Assembly: GCA_947383275.1 (NCBI GenBank)
Contig: CANDCW010000015.1
Coordinates: 1 to 43,829 of the forward strand
Direction of reading: 5' to 3'
DNA from: an uncultured Bacillota bacterium
Lineage (GTDB): Bacteria > Bacillota > Clostridia > Oscillospirales > Oscillospiraceae
DNA length: 43,829 nt
Shown here piece by piece: positions 37,382-43,829 of the stretch. The notes under the pieces were generated by a model. The model worked only from the letters and a program-made list of their open reading frames with translations, was not told where the DNA came from and did no database searches. The stretch's first letter is position 1. Every line of letters starts with the position of its first letter. The position numbers and the translations under genes are program-made.

Positions 37382-39580
37382 TTCCTCCATCAGCCTCGCC
37401 CGTAGCCCGGAGTAGCGGCGGGTCTGGCGGTTGTTATTTATCATCCCGGCCACGGCGGCGGGGTCGCCCACCACGATGAACAGCTCCCGAGCCCGGGTAA
37501 CAGCGGTATAGAGCACCCCGCGGGTCATGAGCATAGGGGCCCCCTCCAGGGCGGCCAGAATAACGGCCCGGTACTCGGAACCCTGGGCCTTATGTACTGT
37601 CACGGCGAAGGCGGGCTCCAACTCCCCCAGCATGTCGGGGGAATACTCCACCACTTTTCCGTCAAAATCCACGGTAATGGACTCCTTTTCAATGGCGCGG
37701 ATGACGCCAATGTCCCCGTTGAACATCCCCATCCCGGAGTCGGTCCCCCCCTCCTCCCGCCAGAGAATGTCGTAGTTGTTGCGCACCTGCATCACCCGGT
37801 CTCCAGCCCGGAAAACCCAGTCGCCGAAACGGCGCTCCCCTTTTTGCTTCAGGGGCGGGTTCAGCGCCGCCTGGAGGACCTGGTTCAGGGCCCGGGTGCC
37901 CGTCCCCCGCCGGCGGGTGGGGGAGAGCACCTGAATTTGATCGGCGGGGATGCCCATCCTCTCAGGCAGGCGGCGGCGGCACAGGTCCACAATGGTGTCC
38001 AGCACCGACTCCGGGTCCCGCCGGACCAGGCAGAAAAAATCCCCCTCGTTGCGCAGCAGATCGGGGACCTGGCCCCGATTAATCAAGTGAGCGCTGCGGA
38101 TGATGGCGCTCTGCGCGGCCTGACGGAAGATTTCTGTCAGGCAGACGGTAGGTACCACCCCGCTGCGGATGAGGTCGGCGAACAGGGCGCCCGGCCCCAC
38201 CGAGGGCAGCTGGTCCGGGTCGCCCACCAGCACCAGGCGGCAATCCCCCTCCAGAGCGTCCAGCAGGGCGGCCATAAGGGGCACGTCCACCATAGAGGTC
38301 TCGTCCACAATGACGGCCTCCGCCTTGAGGGGGTCATAGGAGTTCTTCGTAAACACCAGTTTGCCCGTACGGGGGTCAAACCCGGTCTCCAGCAGCCGGT
38401 GGATGGTGGAGGCATCGGTATTGCACAGCTCCCCCAGCCGCTTGGCCGCCCGGCCGGTGGGGGCGGCCAGGGCGGTGTCCAGCCCCATCATCTCAAACAG
38501 GGCAAGCACCCCCCGCAGGCAGGTGGTCTTGCCCGTGCCCGGCCCACCGGTGAGGAGCATCACCTGCCGCGTCGCGGCCAGCTCCACAGCCTGGCGCTGC
38601 TGGGGAGCGTAGGAGATGCGCTGCTCCTTCTCAATGCGGCGGATCAGCTTGTCCAACCCCTGGGGGGGCAGCAGCTCCGCCCGACTCATCTCGCTGATGC
38701 GCCGGGCAATGTAGGTCTCCGCCTCATATAGGGCAGGCAAATACACCGCCTCCTGGCCGGCTACCTGTTCACATTCCGCCTCCCCCCGGCGGATCAGAGC
38801 GTCTAAGCTCTCTTCCAGCCCGTCGCTGGGAACATCCAGCAAGGCGGCGGAGGCCCCTACCAGCTTGTGCCGGGGCAGGAAGCTGTGCCCGTTGCTGTAG
38901 TTGTTGTGCTCTAGCTCGAAGAGCAGCCCCGCCTCCAAACGCAGGGGATCCCCGGCTTCCACCCCCAGGGACAGGGCCAGGGCGTCCGCCTGCGAAAACT
39001 CCACCTCGAATTCCCGGTCCACCAGCAGATAGGGGTTGGACCGGACCACCTCCAGGGCCACATCGCCGTAGGCCCGGCGCAGCCGGACGGATAGTTCCAT
39101 GGGCAGGCCGTGCTCCGAAAGAAACTCCAACAGGCGCCGGGCGCCCATCTGCTGGCGGAACATCTCGCCGATCTGCCGGGCTCGCTTAAGGGTGATTCCC
39201 TTGATTTTGGTAAGCTGTTCCGGTTCATCCTCAATGACGGTAAGGGCGTCCTCTCCAAACTCCTCGATAATATTCCGGGCGGTGACCTTGCCCACCCCCT
39301 TTACCGCCCCGGAGGACAAATAGTGGAAGATTTCCTTCAGCCCCTGGGGCAGGCGGCGCTCCACCAGCTCGGCCCTCATCTGAGGGCCGTAGGTGGGGTG
39401 GCGGGTCCAGCGACCCCGGACGGACAAATACTCCCCCGGCGCCACTCCGGCTATGGGCCCCACCACTGTAACCTCCTCACCATGGACGTCCAGCTTGAGG
39501 ATGGTGTAGCCGTTCTCCTCATTTTGAAAAATCACAGCAGAGACGGAGCCCTCCAGCAGCTCCAGCTCCTGATCTGACAT
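37379..39580 (-). CDS. recD2: ATP-dependent RecD2-type DNA helicase
   Basis: 733 residues. N-terminal OB-like and helix-hairpin-helix region (SGAVKGVGKVTARNIIEEFG, KIKGITLKRARQIGE) that marks RecD2 as distinct from RecD of RecBCD; then the SF1B helicase core with Walker A GGPGTGKTT, APTGRAAKRL, Walker B VDETSMVD, GDPDQLPSVGPG, and the C-terminal AFAVTVHKAQGSEY and YTAVTRAR. A 5'-3' helicase used in replication-fork and mismatch repair tolerance without RecBC. GGAGGC 9 bases before the ATG. Confidence 0.95.
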   Translation of the reverse strand: MSDQELELLEGSVSAVIFQNEENGYTILKLDVHGEEVTVVGPIAGVAPGEYLSVRGRWTRHPTYGPQMRAELVERRLPQGLKEIFHYLSSGAVKGVGKVTARNIIEEFGEDALTVIEDEPEQLTKIKGITLKRARQIGEMFRQQMGARRLLEFLSEHGLPMELSVRLRRAYGDVALEVVRSNPYLLVDREFEVEFSQADALALSLGVEAGDPLRLEAGLLFELEHNNYSNGHSFLPRHKLVGASAALLDVPSDGLEESLDALIRRGEAECEQVAGQEAVYLPALYEAETYIARRISEMSRAELLPPQGLDKLIRRIEKEQRISYAPQQRQAVELAATRQVMLLTGGPGTGKTTCLRGVLALFEMMGLDTALAAPTGRAAKRLGELCNTDASTIHRLLETGFDPRTGKLVFTKNSYDPLKAEAVIVDETSMVDVPLMAALLDALEGDCRLVLVGDPDQLPSVGPGALFADLIRSGVVPTVCLTEIFRQAAQSAIIRSAHLINRGQVPDLLRNEGDFFCLVRRDPESVLDTIVDLCRRRLPERMGIPADQIQVLSPTRRRGTGTRALNQVLQAALNPPLKQKGERRFGDWVFRAGDRVMQVRNNYDILWREEGGTDSGMGMFNGDIGVIRAIEKESITVDFDGKVVEYSPDMLGELEPAFAVTVHKAQGSEYRAVILAALEGAPMLMTRGVLYTAVTRARELFIVVGDPAAVAGMINNNRQTRRYSGLRARLMEE

Positions 39581-39617
39581 GGGTACCGCCTCCTTCGTTG
39601 TCGCAAAGTCCGCTCAA

Positions 39618-39950
39618 CTATGTCCTCATAATATAGTCCCCCAAATCGGACGCCGGCCACAAAACCACCTCGGGCCAGCGGGCGGTCAGGCGCAGGGCCA
39701 GCTCCCAGCCGCCGGGGGTAAGGCCCGCGTCAACGATGACGATAGGGCAGCGCAGCAGCCCCAAGCCCCGAAGCCAGAGGAAGGACCGTACCTGCTGCTC
39801 CAGCCCCTCTCCCGTTCCCCGGCCGGGGATAACCACCTTGGCCTCCCGGCCTGGCAGAGGGCGCAGCAGCAGCCCGAACAGCCACCAGCCTACAAACGCC
39901 AGCCCGCAGATACAGATTACAGCCAGCACGGCATCCCAGAACGCACCCAT
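39618..39950 (-). CDS. Hypothetical protein with an N-terminal membrane segment
   Basis: 110 residues from the ATG at 39950 (GGAGGT 9 bases upstream); an open frame back to 40019 overlaps the end of the upstream gene and has no ribosome site. One membrane segment (AVICICGLAFVGWWLFGLLL), then a soluble part with VVIPGRGTGEGLEQQVRSFL, CPIVIVDAGL and a hydrophobic core. No family recognised. Probably cotranscribed with the small export protein gene upstream. Confidence 0.65.
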   Translation of the reverse strand: MGAFWDAVLAVICICGLAFVGWWLFGLLLRPLPGREAKVVIPGRGTGEGLEQQVRSFLWLRGLGLLRCPIVIVDAGLTPGGWELALRLTARWPEVVLWPASDLGDYIMRT

Positions 39951-39996
39951 CACAGCAACACCTCCGGGCCATTCTATGCGCGGGACGGAAAAGGGG

Positions 39997-40500
39997 TTAT
40001 ACCGCAACCGCTCCGGCAAACAGGTTAATCCCCACGTGGGTGAGGGCCAGCATAATGCCCCCGGCAGTGAGGACCCCCAGCACCACGGCGGGCATAGCCT
40101 TTTTCAGCCGCATACCCAAGAACGCCGCGGCCAGGGAGCCGGTCCAGGCCCCCGTCCCCGGAAGGGGAATGGCGACAAAGAGCCATAAGCCGACGTACTG
40201 GTATTTCTGCATCTTTTTGCCCTTCAAATGGGCTTTTTTCTCCAGTCGGTCCACCAGAAAGTTGAGCCTTGGGAAATATTTGCGCAGCAGCTCAAATACA
40301 CGGCGGATATAAACGATGATAAAGGGTGTGGGGAGCAGATTGCCCGCCACCGCTGCCGGAAAAGCCAGGTAATAGGGCAGGCCCAGGGCTACCCCGAAGG
40401 GAATGCCCCCCCGCAGCTCGATCACCGGAAGCATGGACACCAGCATGGTGAAGATACATTTGCCCGTTGTCGCGGCCGTCAGCCATTGAAACAGTTCCAT
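39997..40500 (-). CDS. Small multidrug export protein family (COG2426) membrane protein
   Basis: 167 residues with about four membrane segments and the family start MLVSMLPVIELRGGIPFGVALGL, here written in two parts (MLVSMLPVIELRGG, IPFGVALGL), then PLPGTGAWTGSLAAAFLGM. Members are called small multidrug exporters, but the evidence for that in the family is thin. The gene follows a small XRE regulator by 6 bp on the same strand. Confidence 0.85.
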   Translation of the reverse strand: MELFQWLTAATTGKCIFTMLVSMLPVIELRGGIPFGVALGLPYYLAFPAAVAGNLLPTPFIIVYIRRVFELLRKYFPRLNFLVDRLEKKAHLKGKKMQKYQYVGLWLFVAIPLPGTGAWTGSLAAAFLGMRLKKAMPAVVLGVLTAGGIMLALTHVGINLFAGAVAV

Positions 40501-40506
40501 AAACGC

Positions 40507-40719
40507 TTACTCCCGTCCCAGCAGATAGTCGGTGGTCACGCCGAAGTAGTCGGCCAGGAAAATCACCGTCGTGGCAGGAACATTAATTTGACCATACTCT
40601 ATTTTTTGATAGTGGCGATCTGTACAGCCCAAAAGCTCCGACATTGCTACTTGGGTCATCTTTTTGCTTTTTCTGAGCGGCTTTAACCGCTCTGCAAAGC
40701 TGGGCAAAATAATTTCCAT
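40507..40719 (-). CDS. XRE family transcriptional regulator (single HTH)
   Basis: 70 residues: FAERLKPLRKSKKMTQVAMS, LLGCTDRHYQKIEYGQINV as recognition region and the end LADYFGVTTDYLLGRE. Very similar in build to the regulator at 29271. It is divergent from a small acidic protein gene (40772), repeating the arrangement at 29.0-29.5 kb. AGGAAG 8-9 bases before the ATG. Probably an autoregulated repressor, perhaps also of the export-like gene downstream. Confidence 0.88.
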   Translation of the reverse strand: MEIILPSFAERLKPLRKSKKMTQVAMSELLGCTDRHYQKIEYGQINVPATTVIFLADYFGVTTDYLLGRE

Positions 40720-40771
40720 TTTTCACGCTTCCTATTGACATTTTTAAAATTCGCGAGCGGTGGTGTTAACA

Positions 40772-40995
40772 ATGGAAGAAACTCTCAGAGCGCTTTACTT
40801 CCAAGAAACCAGCCAATCCGGGCTGGACTTCGGCCTCGATCCGGAATATCAGCAGTATTATACACAAGCGGAAGCCCTTTGGGAAGATGGCGAAATGCCC
40901 GCTGCCGTGTTTCATCTCCTGGAAACCAGCAATTTTCTGTCCTTCGCCCACGGCTTCCGACTGGGAATGAGGCTGGCCGGCTGGGCTCGGACAGG

Positions 40996-40999
<4 letters not shown>
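40772..40999 (+). CDS. Small acidic helical protein, 75 residues
   Basis: From the ATG at 40772; a GTG at 40760 is possible. Starts MEETLRALYFQETSQSGLDF and has helical YQQYYTQAEALWEDGEM and FRLGMRLAGWAR. It resembles small Clostridia proteins such as DUF6809 in size and helical pattern, which is a weak comparison. No membrane segment. The ribosome site is poor (GGTGGTG). Its stop overlaps the uvrA stop by two bases on the opposite strand. Confidence 0.6.
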
Positions 41000-43818
<2,819 letters not shown>

Positions 43819-43829
43819 AGCTTTGGTTC

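Noticed and set aside
40735..40763. Promoter for the 75-residue gene from TTGACA at 40735
   Set aside because: No acceptable -10 box at 16-18 bp spacing (the place reads CGGTGG).

Overview
The window looks like chromosome of a gut-type, GC-rich, spore-forming Clostridia member (Oscillospiraceae/Flavonifractor-like). This is inferred from gene content: spoVT, bofA with a DUF2508 partner, a leucine-type T-box leader, a TAXI-type TRAP transporter, SLH-domain and Ser/Gly-rich lipoproteins, strong GGAGG ribosome binding sites and sigma-A promoters with 17-bp spacing. No rRNA, tRNA, CRISPR array, insertion sequence or prophage module was found.

Layout. 1-3.2 kb is a scarred accessory stretch: the 3' end of a MATE exporter, remnants of an ABC permease and of a LytTR regulator, an intact GntR-ABC-permease operon, and a second MATE 3' remnant. 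3.4-4.6 kb is a solitary HipA-like kinase. 4.7-5.3 kb is spoVT. 5.4-8.5 kb is an aminotransferase / FAH-family hydrolase / Cys-rich unknown protein operon with a decayed LysR gene divergent to it. 9.3-12.7 kb holds polyphosphate kinase and phosphofructokinase. 12.8-18.1 kb holds a second-type GyrB/GyrA pair, probably topoisomerase IV, flanked by one gene with an apparent 3' frameshift and one frameshifted lipoprotein. 18.1-22.1 kb codes for envelope and sporulation proteins (YitT, a transglutaminase-like lipoprotein, an SLH protein, DUF2508, BofA). 22.2-26.8 kb is a TAXI-TRAP uptake operon and an N-acetylneuraminate-lyase-like aldolase. 27-29 kb is T-box-controlled leuA. 29-29.5 kb is a tiny divergent pair of an XRE regulator and a 52-residue protein with two matching operators. 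29.5-32 kb is an ArsR/HMA/P-type ATPase metal-export operon. 32.2-35.8 kb is a repeat-rich lipoprotein and an MBOAT/DHHW O-acylation pair. 35.9-40.7 kb holds DUF378, cytidine deaminase, a HAD phosphatase, recD2, two membrane proteins and a second XRE/small-protein pair. 41-43.8 kb is uvrA.

How the parts work together. Most of the window is housekeeping: DNA topology and repair (topoisomerase pair, RecD2, UvrA), central metabolism and phosphate storage (PFK, PPK), leucine synthesis, pyrimidine salvage and sporulation control. The less ordinary parts are the aminotransferase/FAH/unknown operon, the two miniature XRE/small-protein pairs, the aldolase/TAXI-TRAP neighbourhood with palindromic promoter sites, and the gene graveyard at the left edge.
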